Assembly: GCF_003325755.1 (NCBI RefSeq)
Contig: NZ_QORI02000025.1
Span: forward strand, 54-54,071
DNA length: 54,018 bases
Direction of reading: 5' to 3'
From: Pseudomonas sp. SST3
GTDB taxonomy: Bacteria; Pseudomonadota; Gammaproteobacteria; Pseudomonadales; Pseudomonadaceae
Positions 39,796 through 49,561 of the stretch are shown one piece after another (positions within the stretch are counted from its first letter, which is position 1; every line of letters begins with the position of its first letter). The notes beneath the pieces were generated by a model, which did no database searches, was not told the DNA's origin, and worked only from the letters and a program-made list of their open reading frames with translations. Both the position numbers and the translations under genes were made by a program.

Positions 39796-41928
39796 TCAGA
39801 ACCTCAGATCGACCCGCGCCCAGTAGGTCCGGCCGGGTTCGTTGATGCGGGTATCCGCGGCATAGCCGAAGCCGGCGCTACCCGCCTGGTTCAGGTGTTC
39901 GCTGTAGGCCTTGTCGAGCAGGTTATCGACACCGACGCTGACCTTGTAGTGCTGGTCCAGACGATAGGCGCCATTAAGCGAAAGCACGCCGAAACCGGCA
40001 CTGTCGCCAAAGTCTTTGCTGGTGACGTTACCCTGCCCTTCAGCCACTCGACTCTGTTTGGCCACCACACGCCAGAGTCCCGCTGCACTCCAATCGCCAC
40101 GCTCGTATGTCAGCCCCAGACGGCCCTCGAGCGGTGGGATCTGCGGCATGGGACGATCATCCGAGCGATTCTTGCCCCAGGCGTAGGCCAGGCTGGTGTC
40201 GGTTTTCCAGCTGGGCGATAGCCGATAGCTTGCCCCCAGTTCGCCACCCATGATCCGCACATCGATGTTGTCGACTGAGGCGCGAGTCATCGTGCCCACC
40301 GGCACATAGTTGAACAGGATGTAGTCACGCACCTGCCCGACATACCCGGACGCCCACATCGACAAGGGGCCCTGCTCGTACTGGACACCGAAATCAAGCT
40401 GAGTGGTCTTTTCCGGTTTGACCGTCTCGAGCGCCTGGACGCTGCCAACTGGCCCGGTACTCGCAGAAAACAGCTCCCAGTAATCCGGGAAGCGCTGGGC
40501 ATGACCGAGCCCGATGTAGGCCGTGGCGGGCATGTCGTTCAGATCGTGCTCGTAGCGCAGAAACGCGCTGGGGAAGGTGTCGGCGCGCTCGCTGTTGGCG
40601 CTCGGATTGGCCCAGTTGCCGCCCATGGAATTGGAGAGTCGCTGCCGATAGTCCTTGGCCGAAGCACGATCGAGACGCGCACCACCGATTACACGGTCGC
40701 CCTCGGCCGCGCTCCAGCTCAGCTCGGCGAAAGCACCATAGTTGTGGAAGTCGGCGTCCTTGCTCCAGCTCGCCTGCTCATGGCTGGTGTAGCCGCCCAT
40801 CATGCTGAATGACGACGAGCGCTTGCGATGTTCGTTGGTCTGGGCGTCAACACCCGCAACCAGCTCGTATGCGTCCCACACCCAGGTGCCGGCCACTCTG
40901 CCACCCAGGGTTCGGCGGTCGACATTGCTGGCCGTGGGGCCGGCCATCATTCCGCTGCCTGACGGAGTGCGCAGGCTGAAGTTGTCCATCACGTGATCGG
41001 CATAGTTGTAATAGAGCCGCGCTTCGATCTTTCGCAGGACCTCTCCGAGATTCTCGCGCTCGAAACGCAGCCCCAGGCTTTCGCGCTCGAATTGGCTACC
41101 GTCCATTCCACGACCCGCATAGGCCGCTTCGCCATCACCAACGCCGGCCGTCAGCTCCAATAGCGTGTCGGCGTCGGGCGTCCAGCCGACCACCAGATCG
41201 CTGCTCCACTTATCCCATTGTGAGTGGACGCGGTCACCGTTACCGTCGCTGTAATCATCGGAATCCGAGCGATTCGCCAGTAACCGGAGATAACCCTGAT
41301 CGCTACCCGCTGCGGCGTCAAGGCTGCGGTCGAAACGACCATCGGAACCGACCAGCAGGCTTGCATCGACGCGACCACCGAACTCGCTGAAGCGCTCCGG
41401 CTCACGTTCGAAGAGGATGGTCGCAGCCGACCCGCCCGGCCCCCACAGCACAGTTTGCGGGCCTTTGATCACGGTGAGCTGGTCGTAGCTCTGCGGCGTG
41501 ATGTAAGAGCTCGGTGAGTCCATTCGACTGGGACATGCACCCAACATCACCCCGCCATTGGTGAGCATGTTTAGCCGGGATCCGAACATACCGCGGAATA
41601 CCGGATCGCTATTGGAACCACCGCCGCGTACAGCGGAAAAACCGGGGATCGTCTGCAGATAGTCACCGGCGTCGCTGGCGGGCACCGGTTGGCGCGGAAT
41701 CTTCGGGTCCGTGACCACTGTGAGCGGCGATTGCTGTGCCACGCCAGTAATGACCATCGGTGTCAGTTCAAGCGAATGGTGCTGATGCTGTTCGGCCGCC
41801 AAGGCGCTGCCGGCAACGCTGCTCAGCAACGCGAGATGGGCCAGGCGCCAATACAGACGCGACGGGCGCAGGGCAAAGGTAGCGGACAGGCGCGGGGGCG
41901 CCCCGTGAATAGAGGTATTCCTGGACAT
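39796..41928 (-). CDS. oprC: TonB-dependent copper receptor, OprC type
   Basis: Outer-membrane receptor (710 residues). A signal sequence ends ...VAGSALA before AEQHQHHSLELTPMVITG. The plug domain contains GVMLGACPSRMDSPSSYITPQSYD, the Cys-Pro-Ser/Met segment characteristic of copper receptors, and TVIKGPQTVLWGPGGSAATILFE. The barrel ends with the family C-terminal aromatic residue (ARVDLRF). ATG 41928 begins the signal peptide. It lies downstream of a DUF2946 gene on the same strand, an arrangement common around copper genes. Confidence 0.9.
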   Translation of the reverse strand: MSRNTSIHGAPPRLSATFALRPSRLYWRLAHLALLSSVAGSALAAEQHQHHSLELTPMVITGVAQQSPLTVVTDPKIPRQPVPASDAGDYLQTIPGFSAVRGGGSNSDPVFRGMFGSRLNMLTNGGVMLGACPSRMDSPSSYITPQSYDQLTVIKGPQTVLWGPGGSAATILFEREPERFSEFGGRVDASLLVGSDGRFDRSLDAAAGSDQGYLRLLANRSDSDDYSDGNGDRVHSQWDKWSSDLVVGWTPDADTLLELTAGVGDGEAAYAGRGMDGSQFERESLGLRFERENLGEVLRKIEARLYYNYADHVMDNFSLRTPSGSGMMAGPTASNVDRRTLGGRVAGTWVWDAYELVAGVDAQTNEHRKRSSSFSMMGGYTSHEQASWSKDADFHNYGAFAELSWSAAEGDRVIGGARLDRASAKDYRQRLSNSMGGNWANPSANSERADTFPSAFLRYEHDLNDMPATAYIGLGHAQRFPDYWELFSASTGPVGSVQALETVKPEKTTQLDFGVQYEQGPLSMWASGYVGQVRDYILFNYVPVGTMTRASVDNIDVRIMGGELGASYRLSPSWKTDTSLAYAWGKNRSDDRPMPQIPPLEGRLGLTYERGDWSAAGLWRVVAKQSRVAEGQGNVTSKDFGDSAGFGVLSLNGAYRLDQHYKVSVGVDNLLDKAYSEHLNQAGSAGFGYAADTRINEPGRTYWARVDLRF

Positions 41929-41983
41929 ACTGAGACTTCCACATCTGAATTTTCGGAGAAACCGCGGACTGGCGGCTCGCAGA

Positions 41984-42370
41984 TCAGCTATGGAAGCCAG
42001 GGGGGGCGCGAGGGTGACCGTCGCTACGGCGTGGTGCCGGCGGCAGCGGTTGTTGTGAACGCAGCCGAGCGTAACACGGTGCGTAGTAAGGCATCGCAAC
42101 GATGACCACCAGCACCAGCGGCGGGCTCAACGTCAGCAGTTCGCAGTAGCCGCACAGGTCGAGTGCTGTCAGCCAGGCCGGCTCGGCGCCGCTGATGTGC
42201 TGACCATGGTGCCCGGACTGCGCATGCATGCCCGGCGGGTGTTCGGCAGTGGATGCATCTGGCGGCATCAACTGCAACGCTGAATAAAGCGGACCGACAT
42301 GGATCATCAGCATGGCGAAAAGGCCAAGCCACAGACCGGTGGTGAGGTGCGCTTTGCGAATCATGAACAT
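41984..42370 (-). CDS. DUF2946-family small membrane protein
   Basis: A 128-residue protein with an N-terminal hydrophobic segment (LTTGLWLGLFAMLMIHVGPLYSAL), a histidine-rich middle (HPPGMHAQSGHHGQHISG), a GYCELL motif typical of DUF2946 and a second TM segment (SPPLVLVVIVAM). The histidines and methionines suggest copper handling. It precedes oprC by 55 bases on the same strand. The start could be 42370 or 42364; the latter has GGGAA at a better distance. Confidence 0.75.
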   Translation of the reverse strand: MFMIRKAHLTTGLWLGLFAMLMIHVGPLYSALQLMPPDASTAEHPPGMHAQSGHHGQHISGAEPAWLTALDLCGYCELLTLSPPLVLVVIVAMPYYAPCYARLRSQQPLPPAPRRSDGHPRAPPGFHS

Positions 42371-42499
42371 ATTCCCGCTTGCGGACTTCTACTCTGCCGC
42401 TTGATGGGCGGGATGATGGCACGCCGGCGCATGTTGTCCAGTGCGACACGAGGCCGCAATCGTGGCGCAACCCAACGCACGACTCGACGCCTCAACTAG

Positions 42500-42517
42500 A
42501 ATTAAATTCCTTTAATT
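42500..42517. promoter_or_regulatory. Palindrome AATTAAA-TTCC-TTTAATT between copper genes and leuA
   Basis: A perfect 7-base inverted repeat in the A+T-rich region shared by the divergent oprC operon and leuA. TATAAA at 42531-42536 could be a leuA -10 box. It could be a regulator or metal-sensor site. Confidence 0.35.
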
Positions 42518-42667
42518 AGCGATTTATCACTATAAATCACCAAATTTTACTGAACCATTGCAACGCGTAGCCCCCAGATACTAAATTCGAACCATCAACC
42601 CGTATTGATCCGCTCTGTTTTCTTCGCGACGTCTCAGGCGCGCGGAGCCGCATCAAAGGAAAATGCC

Positions 42668-44338
42668 ATGACCATGCTCAAAGATCCGTCAAATAAATAT
42701 CGAGCTTTTCCGGTCATCAACCTGCCCGACCGCACCTGGCCATCACAGACAATCACCCAGGCACCGATCTGGCTGAGCTCTGACCTGCGCGACGGCAACC
42801 AGTCGCTGATCGAGCCGATGGACGCTGGGAAGAAGATGCGCTTCTTCAAGACGCTGGTTCAGGTTGGCGTGAAGGAGATTGAGGTGGGCTTTCCCTCCGC
42901 CTCGCAAACCGACTTCGATTTTGTCCGTGAGCTGATCGAAGGCGGCCACATTCCCGATGACGTCACCATTCAGGTCCTGACCCAGGCGCGCGAAGATTTG
43001 ATCAGCCGCACCTTCGAGTCCCTCAAGGGCGCCAAGCAGGCCATCGTCCACTATTACAATGCCACCGCGCCGAGCTTCCGCCGCATCGTCTTCAATCAGG
43101 ACAAGGCCGGCGTGGTGCAGATTGCGGTCAACGCGGCGCAGGTCGTAAAACGCCTGGCCGATGCTGCGCCGGAAACGCAGTGGCGCTTCGAGTATTCGCC
43201 AGAGGTGTTCAGCTCCACCGAGACCGATTTCGCCGTCGAGGTGTGCAACGCCGTAATCGAGGTATTCCAGCCGACATCGGAGCAGAAACTGATCCTCAAT
43301 CTGCCGGCCACCATCGAAGCAGCCACACCTAATATCTATGCCGACCAGATCGAATACTTCGGCCGTCACATCAACAAGCGTGACTGCGTACTGATCAGCC
43401 TGCATACCCACAATGACCGCGGCACTGGCGTGGCCGCCACCGAACTGGGCCTGATGGCCGGTGCCGATCGCGTCGAGGGTTGTCTGTTCGGCAACGGCGA
43501 GCGCACCGGCAATGTCGATCTGGTGACCGTGGCCTTGAACATGTACAGCCAGGGCGTCGACCCGCAGCTGGACTTCTCCGACATCGACGCAGTACGCAAG
43601 GTGGTCGAGGAATGCAACCAGTTGCCGGTGCATCCGCGGCATCCCTATGTGGGCGATCTCGTCCACACCGCCTTCTCCGGCTCGCACCAGGACGCCATTC
43701 GCAAGGGCTTCGCCCAGCAGGATCCGAACGGCGTGTGGGAAGTGCCGTACCTGCCGATCGACCCGGCCGATATCGGGCGCAGCTATGAGGCGGTGATTCG
43801 CGTCAACAGCCAGTCCGGCAAGGGCGGCATCACCTATCTGCTCGAGCAGGAATATGGCATCAGCCTGCCGCGGCGCATGCAGATCGAGTTCAGCCAGGTG
43901 GTACAGAAGGAGACCGATCGCCTCGGGCTGGAGATGAGCGCCAAGCAGATCTACGCATTGCTTGAGGCAGAATATCTGCAGGCCAGCACCCCCTACGCGC
44001 TCAAGAGCCATCGTTTGCAGGAAGAGAACGGCACCAGTGCGCTGGAAGTGGAGGTCGCGAGCGACGGCGAAACCATGCACTGGCGGGGCATCGGCAAGGG
44101 ACCACTGGAAGCGTTGGTCGCCGGGCTGCCGGTCAAGCTGGAGATCATGGATTACCACGAGCATTCAATTGGTGCCGGAAGCAACGCCAAGGCTGCGGCC
44201 TATATCGAAGTGCGTCTGGACGGTGAACGCTCACTGCACGGCATTGGTATCGACGAAAACATCACCACCGCCAGCATCCGGGCGCTGTTCAGTGCGCTGA
44301 ACCGGGCCCTGCGCGAATCCGAGATGAAAGCCGCCTGA
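42668..44338 (+). CDS. leuA: 2-isopropylmalate synthase
   Basis: Condenses acetyl-CoA with 2-ketoisovalerate, the first step of leucine synthesis (556 residues, the longer type-2 form). The HMGL-type barrel has [15 protein letters not shown] (metal Asp), and [19 protein letters not shown] with the metal-binding HTH. The last 140 or so residues are the LeuA regulatory dimer domain, with the end [23 protein letters not shown] 42668 (with AAAGGA upstream) is taken in place of an upstream in-frame codon at 42605. Confidence 0.95.
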   Translation: MTMLKDPSNKYRAFPVINLPDRTWPSQTITQAPIWLSSDLRDGNQSLIEPMDAGKKMRFFKTLVQVGVKEIEVGFPSASQTDFDFVRELIEGGHIPDDVTIQVLTQAREDLISRTFESLKGAKQAIVHYYNATAPSFRRIVFNQDKAGVVQIAVNAAQVVKRLADAAPETQWRFEYSPEVFSSTETDFAVEVCNAVIEVFQPTSEQKLILNLPATIEAATPNIYADQIEYFGRHINKRDCVLISLHTHNDRGTGVAATELGLMAGADRVEGCLFGNGERTGNVDLVTVALNMYSQGVDPQLDFSDIDAVRKVVEECNQLPVHPRHPYVGDLVHTAFSGSHQDAIRKGFAQQDPNGVWEVPYLPIDPADIGRSYEAVIRVNSQSGKGGITYLLEQEYGISLPRRMQIEFSQVVQKETDRLGLEMSAKQIYALLEAEYLQASTPYALKSHRLQEENGTSALEVEVASDGETMHWRGIGKGPLEALVAGLPVKLEIMDYHEHSIGAGSNAKAAAYIEVRLDGERSLHGIGIDENITTASIRALFSALNRALRESEMKAA

Positions 44339-44344
44339 GCTGAA

Positions 44345-44371
44345 CGGCGAGCCCCGTCCGCGGGCTCGCCG
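44345..44371 (+). terminator. Hairpin after leuA
   Basis: CGGCGAGCCC and GGGCTCGCCG form a perfect 10-bp stem with a 7-base loop starting six bases after the leuA stop. There is no strong T run, so termination may be partial. Confidence 0.6.
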
Positions 44372-44761
44372 TGACTTATGGAAAACAGCCCGCACGCACG
44401 GCTATCGGGTATCAACCCGCCCGGTCGCGGCGAGCCAGCGGAGTTCCGGGCGGTTGTCCTGACCGCCAACTTCGTGAATGCCGAACCATCAGTTGTACCA
44501 GCCCTCTCATTTACACGTCAGGCGTATGGCGTGCGGCGGCGATCTTCCGATAAGCCTCACCCGTTTCGGCAACGGACATTGGGTCTCTTCCCGCCTATCG
44601 CCATGCCATATCGCCGCTGAATGAGCGGACCGTTGCCATACAACGCTCCAACGTCTTAGCAGTAACACGTCAGTCGTCGACAGGATCGTGCAATCGGTCT
44701 TGCCGAAATCGGTATTACGCTTGGCCTTCCCCATTCGAATGTTCATTTCAAAGGAGCTCCC
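44372..44761. other. Gene-free stretch before the alcohol dehydrogenase
   Basis: 390 bases. Short open frames exist but none has a convincing start site or recognisable product. A good AAAGGAG lies just before 44762. No clear promoter was picked out. Confidence 0.5.
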
Positions 44762-45820
44762 ATGAGCAGCACCATCGGTTACGCCGCATTCGACCCGAGC
44801 ACGCCACTCGCGCCCTATTCATTCTCGCGCCGCGCCGTGGGACCCAGCGATGTGCAGATTGAGATCCTCTACTGCGGCGTCTGCCATTCGGATCTGCATA
44901 CCGCCCGCAACGAATGGAACAACACCCTCTATCCCTCGGTTCCAGGCCACGAGATCGTCGGACGGGTAGCGGCCGTGGGCGAGTCGGTCAGCGGATTCAA
45001 GGTGGGTGACATCGCTGGCGTCGGCTGCCTGGTCGACAGCTGCCAGAGCTGCCCCTCCTGCGGCGAGGGCCTCGAACAATACTGCGAGAACGGTTTCGTC
45101 GGTACCTACAACGGTCCCGCGTTCGGTGGTGGCGAAAACACCTTTGGCGGGTACTCGGACAACATCGTGGTGGACCAGAAATTCGTTCTGCGCATCTCCC
45201 ATACCGAAGACAACCTTGCCGCCGTCGCGCCGCTGCTGTGCGCCGGAATCACGACCTACTCACCGCTGCGCCAGTGGAAGGTCGGTCCTGGCCAGAAGGT
45301 GGGCGTGGTTGGCCTCGGTGGCCTTGGCCACATGGCTGTGAAAATCGCCAACGCCATGGGCGCGCATGTGGTGCTCTTCACCACCTCACCGGATAAAAAG
45401 GAAGACGCTCTGCGCCTCGGCGCCAGCGAAGTCGTGGTATCGAAGAACAAAGCTGAGATGGCTGCGCACTTGAACAGCTTTGACTTCATCCTCAACACCG
45501 TCGCGGCCCCGCATAATCTTGATGCGTTTCTGTCGCTGCTCAAGCGCGACGCGACCATGACGCTGGTGGGCGCCCCCGCTTCGCCGCACCCCTCGCCCAG
45601 CGTCTTCGGGCTGATCTTCAAGCGCCGCCGCTTGGCCGGCTCGTTGATCGGCGGCATCGCCGAAACCCAGGAGATGCTCGATTTCTGCGCCGAGCACAGC
45701 ATCGTTTCGGACATCGAGATGATCGATATCCAGAACATCAACGAAGCCTACGAGCGCATGCTCAAGAGCGACGTGAAGTACCGCTTCGTCATCGACATGG
45801 CCTCGCTCAAGTCCGCCTGA
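44762..45820 (+). CDS. Zinc-dependent NAD(P) alcohol dehydrogenase, YahK-like
   Basis: An MDR-family dehydrogenase of 352 residues. The catalytic zinc site is CGVCHSDLH (Cys38) with GHEIVG; the structural zinc has CQSCPSCGEGLEQYC. The cofactor motif is VGLGGLGHMAVK near residue 181. The overall pattern matches YahK and cinnamyl-alcohol-dehydrogenase-like aldehyde reductases that use NADPH. It stands alone. Confidence 0.9.
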   Translation: MSSTIGYAAFDPSTPLAPYSFSRRAVGPSDVQIEILYCGVCHSDLHTARNEWNNTLYPSVPGHEIVGRVAAVGESVSGFKVGDIAGVGCLVDSCQSCPSCGEGLEQYCENGFVGTYNGPAFGGGENTFGGYSDNIVVDQKFVLRISHTEDNLAAVAPLLCAGITTYSPLRQWKVGPGQKVGVVGLGGLGHMAVKIANAMGAHVVLFTTSPDKKEDALRLGASEVVVSKNKAEMAAHLNSFDFILNTVAAPHNLDAFLSLLKRDATMTLVGAPASPHPSPSVFGLIFKRRRLAGSLIGGIAETQEMLDFCAEHSIVSDIEMIDIQNINEAYERMLKSDVKYRFVIDMASLKSA

Positions 45821-45941
45821 GGCTCCGCCACTGGCGCGCCAGTCCGGGGCGCGCCAGTCACTGCCACACCGGATGCAGCCCGGGTCTTCCCTCTTTGCAG
45901 ATGAGCCGCTAAGGTCGCTGGCCTTCTGCTGAGGAGCCGGC

Positions 45942-46799
45942 ATGCGCTACCTGATTTTCGTCACGCTACTCTGGGCGTTTTCCTTCAACCTGATCGGTGC
46001 CTACCTGGCCGGCCAGGTGGATAGCTATTTCGCTGTACTCACGCGCGTAATCCTTGCCGGCCTAGTCTTTCTTCCGTTCACCCGCTGGCGCGGCGTGGCG
46101 CCGGGTTTCATTGCCGGCGTGACCTTGGTCGGCGCGCTGCAATTCGGGGTGACCTACCTGTGCCTGTACCTGAGCTTCAACGTCCTGACCGTGGCCGAGG
46201 TGCTGCTGTTCACGGTACTCACGCCGCTGCACGTGACGCTGATTGACGACGCGCTTAACCGCCGCTTCAACCCCTGGGCATTAGTGGCCGCAGCGGTCGC
46301 GGTATTCGGCGCCGGCCTGATCCGCTATGACGGCGTATCCAGCGATTTTCTTGGTGGTTTCCTGCTAATGCAGCTGGCCAACTTCACCTTCGCTGCCGGA
46401 CAGGTGGGCTACAAGCATCTGGCCCAGCGCTATCCATCCGCTATCCCACTGCATCGGCGCTTCGGCTATTTCTTCCTGGGTGCGTTGATTATCGTGCTAC
46501 CGGCCTGGCTGCTATTCGGCGATGCCGACAAGCTGCCGACAATGACCAGCCAGTGGGGCGTATTAATCTGGATGGGGATACTGGCCACCGCCCTGGGCCA
46601 GTTCTGCTGGAACAAGGGCGCCACTCAGGTCGATGCCGGTACCTTGGCCGTCATGAACAACATGGCAGTACCGGTCGGACTGGTGCTCAATTTGCTGTTT
46701 TGGGGTACGGCAACCAACCTGCTGTTGCTTACCATCGGCGGCCTAATCATCCTCGTCTCACTATGGATCAATCGACTGGGCCGACGAGCGGTCTTATAA
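45942..46799 (+). CDS. EamA-family (DMT) transporter
   Basis: A 285-residue inner-membrane protein with ten predicted TM helices in two EamA repeats (first LIFVTLLWAFSFNLIGAYLAG; second GFLLMQLANFTFAAGQVGYK and following). Members export metabolites such as amino acids or carboxylates. AGGAG precedes the start. The substrate is unknown. Confidence 0.85.
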   Translation: MRYLIFVTLLWAFSFNLIGAYLAGQVDSYFAVLTRVILAGLVFLPFTRWRGVAPGFIAGVTLVGALQFGVTYLCLYLSFNVLTVAEVLLFTVLTPLHVTLIDDALNRRFNPWALVAAAVAVFGAGLIRYDGVSSDFLGGFLLMQLANFTFAAGQVGYKHLAQRYPSAIPLHRRFGYFFLGALIIVLPAWLLFGDADKLPTMTSQWGVLIWMGILATALGQFCWNKGATQVDAGTLAVMNNMAVPVGLVLNLLFWGTATNLLLLTIGGLIILVSLWINRLGRRAVL

Positions 46800-46891
46800 C
46801 CCTTTGTTTTTCATATGTTTTCTCTCTAACTCACCGGTAAGATTGCGGCGCCCCGCATGGATGCATTTCTCAGTCAGTCGTCGAGATATCC

Positions 46892-47623
46892 ATGCGCCGT
46901 GTCAGCTTGCTTCTGCTCGCCCTGTTTTTCTTTCCAACCGCTCATGCCGAAGCGCCCCGCACCTTTCGCGAAGCGAAGAAACTGGCCTGGCATATCTACG
47001 CCGAACGGCCGGTAGATTTCTATTGCGGCTGCGCCTTCAACGGCAAGCGGATCGATCTTGCCAGCTGCGGCTATGTCCCGCGCAAACAGCCCAAACGCGC
47101 CGCACGCGTGGAGTGGGAGCACATCGTGCCGGCCTGGGTAATCGGTCATCAGCGCCAATGTTGGCAACAGGGCGGACGTAAGCGCTGCACCTCGAGCGAC
47201 CCGGTATTCAGCAAAGCCGAAGCCGACTTGCATAACCTCGTTCCGGTCGTCGGTGAGGTCAACGGCGACCGCAGCAATTACAGCTTTGGAATGCTCAGCG
47301 AGAAACCGAGCCAGTACGGCGCCTGTCCGTTTGTGGTCAATTTCAAACAACGCACCGCCATGCCTCCGGAATACAGCCGGGGCGCCATCGCGCGAACCTA
47401 TCTCTACATGAGCGAGCGCTACGGATTACGACTGTCGAAGCAGGACCGACGCCTCTACGACATCTGGAATCGTCAGCATCCAATCAACGAATGGGAGCAG
47501 TGGCGCAACCGCACCATTGCCTGCGTGCAAGGCAATGCCAACCGCTACGTGGGCCCGGTGGATCTGAGCCGCTGCGCCAAATCAATGGCACGTTCGCCGG
47601 CAACGCGCGTCAAGCGAAGCTGA
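46892..47623 (+). CDS. endA: Endonuclease I (periplasmic or secreted DNase)
   Basis: An exported nuclease of the EndA/Dns family (243 residues). It has a signal peptide (MRRVSLLLLALFFFPTAHA), the catalytic ARVEWEHIVPAW block near residue 77 (the His is the base), ADLHNLVPVVGEVNGDRSNY with the metal-binding Asn, and several cysteines (YCGCAF, CGYVP, CWQ, CTSS, CPF) as in disulfide-stabilised Dns enzymes. It degrades DNA outside the cytoplasm. Confidence 0.92.
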   Translation: MRRVSLLLLALFFFPTAHAEAPRTFREAKKLAWHIYAERPVDFYCGCAFNGKRIDLASCGYVPRKQPKRAARVEWEHIVPAWVIGHQRQCWQQGGRKRCTSSDPVFSKAEADLHNLVPVVGEVNGDRSNYSFGMLSEKPSQYGACPFVVNFKQRTAMPPEYSRGAIARTYLYMSERYGLRLSKQDRRLYDIWNRQHPINEWEQWRNRTIACVQGNANRYVGPVDLSRCAKSMARSPATRVKRS

Positions 47624-47741
47624 GCAAGCCTGATGGCTGCGCGCCCTCGCAATGGCCCAGCGATCGACTCGCTCGGATATTGCGCGCCGCCACGCTCGCG
47701 CTGCATGCTGACAGCCTACCAGGCGACCATGGCGAACCCCC

Positions 47742-48368
47742 ATGCAAGACAAGACGCTCTACGCAATCCTGGGCCTCCTGGTGCTGCTGGCGCTGATCGC
47801 CTCCGGTATCAGTCCCTATGACCGGGCGACTTGGCTGCTGGAGGTCATGCCGGTATTGATCGCGGCGCCAGTACTGCTGGTGAGCTACCGGCGTTTCCCG
47901 CTCACCCGGCTGCTTTATGTGCTGATCGCCGCCCATGCCCTGGTGCTGATCCTGGGCGGCGCCTACACCTACGCTCGCGTGCCAGCGGGTTTCTGGGTAC
48001 AGGATTGGCTCGAGCTCAGCCGCAATCCGTACGACAAGCTCGGCCACTTTATGCAGGGTCTGGTCCCAGCTCTGCTGACCCGTGAGATTCTGCTGCGCCT
48101 TGGCTTTCTGGAGCCCGGTAGAATGCTCGGCTTCCTCTCGGTTTGCGTCGCACTGGCATTCAGTGCCTTCTACGAACTGATCGAATGGTGGGTAGCGCTG
48201 ATCGCCGGTCAGGGCGCGGAAGATTTCCTCGGTACTCAGGGTGATCCCTGGGATACCCAATCGGACATGCTCATGGCGCTGCTCGGCGCTACGCTTTCAG
48301 TCACCGGGCTTGCAGGTCTTCAGGATAGGCAGGTCGCCCGGCACGCGAAACCTGGCGCTGCAGGATAG
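47742..48368 (+). CDS. yjdF: DUF2238 / YjdF-family inner-membrane protein
   Basis: A 208-residue membrane protein with about six TM helices. Its conserved block WLELSRNPYDKLGHFMQGLVP and FYELIEWWVALIAGQGAEDFLGTQGDPWDTQSDM identify the YjdF family (known in E. coli as an inner-membrane protein of unknown role). The gene after it follows by 5 bases, so they are probably co-transcribed. Confidence 0.85.
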   Translation: MQDKTLYAILGLLVLLALIASGISPYDRATWLLEVMPVLIAAPVLLVSYRRFPLTRLLYVLIAAHALVLILGGAYTYARVPAGFWVQDWLELSRNPYDKLGHFMQGLVPALLTREILLRLGFLEPGRMLGFLSVCVALAFSAFYELIEWWVALIAGQGAEDFLGTQGDPWDTQSDMLMALLGATLSVTGLAGLQDRQVARHAKPGAAG

Positions 48369-48373
48369 CCGTC

Positions 48374-48754
48374 ATGCTCTATCGATTCGCGGCCGATGCG
48401 GTGCTTGTCTTGCATCTCGGCTTTATCGTCTTCGTACTTCTGGGTGGGCTGTTGGTGGCGTGGAATCGCCGACTGCTGTGGCTGCACGTGCCGGCCGTGG
48501 CCTGGGGGATTTTTGTCGAACTGACCGGGCGCCTATGCCCGCTTACCCACTGGGAGAACCGGCTGCGGCACCTCGCCGGTGGCGCTGGTTACGAAACCAG
48601 CTTCGTCGATGAGTATCTGCTGCCACTAATCTATCCGAGCTGGCTGAGCGTACCGGTGCAATACCTGCTGGCGGCCATAGTGGTGCTCGCCAATCTGCTG
48701 ATCTACGGCTGGCTGATGTGGCGCTGGCGGCATAAGTCAGCGCCGCCGGCCTGA
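48374..48754 (+). CDS. DUF2784-family small membrane protein
   Basis: A 126-residue protein with three or four TM segments (VLVLHLGFIVFVLLGGLLVAW, VPAVAWGIFVELTG, VQYLLAAIVVLANLLIYGW). Its central CPLTHWENRLRHLAGGAGYETSFVDEYL is the DUF2784 signature. The function is unknown. It is five bases after the yjdF gene. Confidence 0.85.
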   Translation: MLYRFAADAVLVLHLGFIVFVLLGGLLVAWNRRLLWLHVPAVAWGIFVELTGRLCPLTHWENRLRHLAGGAGYETSFVDEYLLPLIYPSWLSVPVQYLLAAIVVLANLLIYGWLMWRWRHKSAPPA

Positions 48755-48766
48755 TACGCAGCGTCG

Positions 48767-49561
48767 CTAGATCTTCAGCTCGAACGCGTCACCGTCGTGA
48801 TACGCCGGAAATTTACTGCGGAACGCCGCCAGATCCCGGGCGCTTAACGTGGTGCGGAACACGCCGTCCGCATCCCCCGCCTCCAGCAAGGGATCACCGA
48901 GGTAATCCAGCACTTGGCTGTCGCCCGTGTAAGGGTAGCCCTTACCGTCTTCCCCGACTCGATTCACCGCTGCGACGTAGCAGATATTCTCGATGGCGCG
49001 TGCCGGCAGCAGGCGGTTCCAGGCATTTCGACGAGCCGCGGGCCAATTGGCCGTGTAAAGCAGCAAATCGGTGTCGTGAGGGTCGCGACTCCAGACCGGG
49101 AAACGCAGGTCATAACAGATCAGCGGGCGCACGTGCCAGCCGTTCAACTCGAACAGCGCCTGATGTTCGCCAGCCGTGTAGTGCTTGTGCTCGCCTGCCA
49201 TGCGGAACAGATGGCGCTTGTCGTAGTGCGATATCTCGCCATTCGGCCGCGCCCAGAGCAGACGGTTGCGGTGGCTGCCATCCGCGGCTTCGATGATCAC
49301 GCTACCGGTGATCACCGCGTCCATCCGCGCCGCCTGTTCACGCAGCCAGGCATAGGTCGGGCCTTCTTCAGGTTCAGCCAGCTCCGATGAGTTCATCGAA
49401 AAGGCCGTGGTGAACATTTCCGGCAGTACGATCAGATCAGCCCCCCGGGCCTGCTCGAGCAAGTCAACGAAACGGGCACGGTTGGCGGCAGCATCCTGCC
49501 AGACGAGGCTGGTCTGGATCAGGGCCAGTTCGAGGTCCGGTAAATCGTTCAGATCGCGCAT
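48767..49561 (-). CDS. Omega-amidase (nitrilase superfamily), YafV-like
   Basis: A carbon-nitrogen hydrolase of 264 residues. The Glu-Lys-Cys triad is visible as LPEMFTTAF, YDKRHLFRM and PLICYDLRFPV. YafV-type omega-amidases hydrolyse alpha-ketoglutaramate or alpha-ketosuccinamate, the products of glutamine transaminases. The ATG at 49561 lies within the last codons of the upstream aminotransferase gene (13-base overlap), so the pair is translationally coupled and likely forms one pathway. Confidence 0.9.
   Translation of the reverse strand: MRDLNDLPDLELALIQTSLVWQDAAANRARFVDLLEQARGADLIVLPEMFTTAFSMNSSELAEPEEGPTYAWLREQAARMDAVITGSVIIEAADGSHRNRLLWARPNGEISHYDKRHLFRMAGEHKHYTAGEHQALFELNGWHVRPLICYDLRFPVWSRDPHDTDLLLYTANWPAARRNAWNRLLPARAIENICYVAAVNRVGEDGKGYPYTGDSQVLDYLGDPLLEAGDADGVFRTTLSARDLAAFRSKFPAYHDGDAFELKI

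Noticed and set aside
42024..42470. Alternative frame overlapping the DUF2946 gene
   Set aside because: It lacks family motifs, while the 41984-42370 frame has the TM segments and GYCELL motif.
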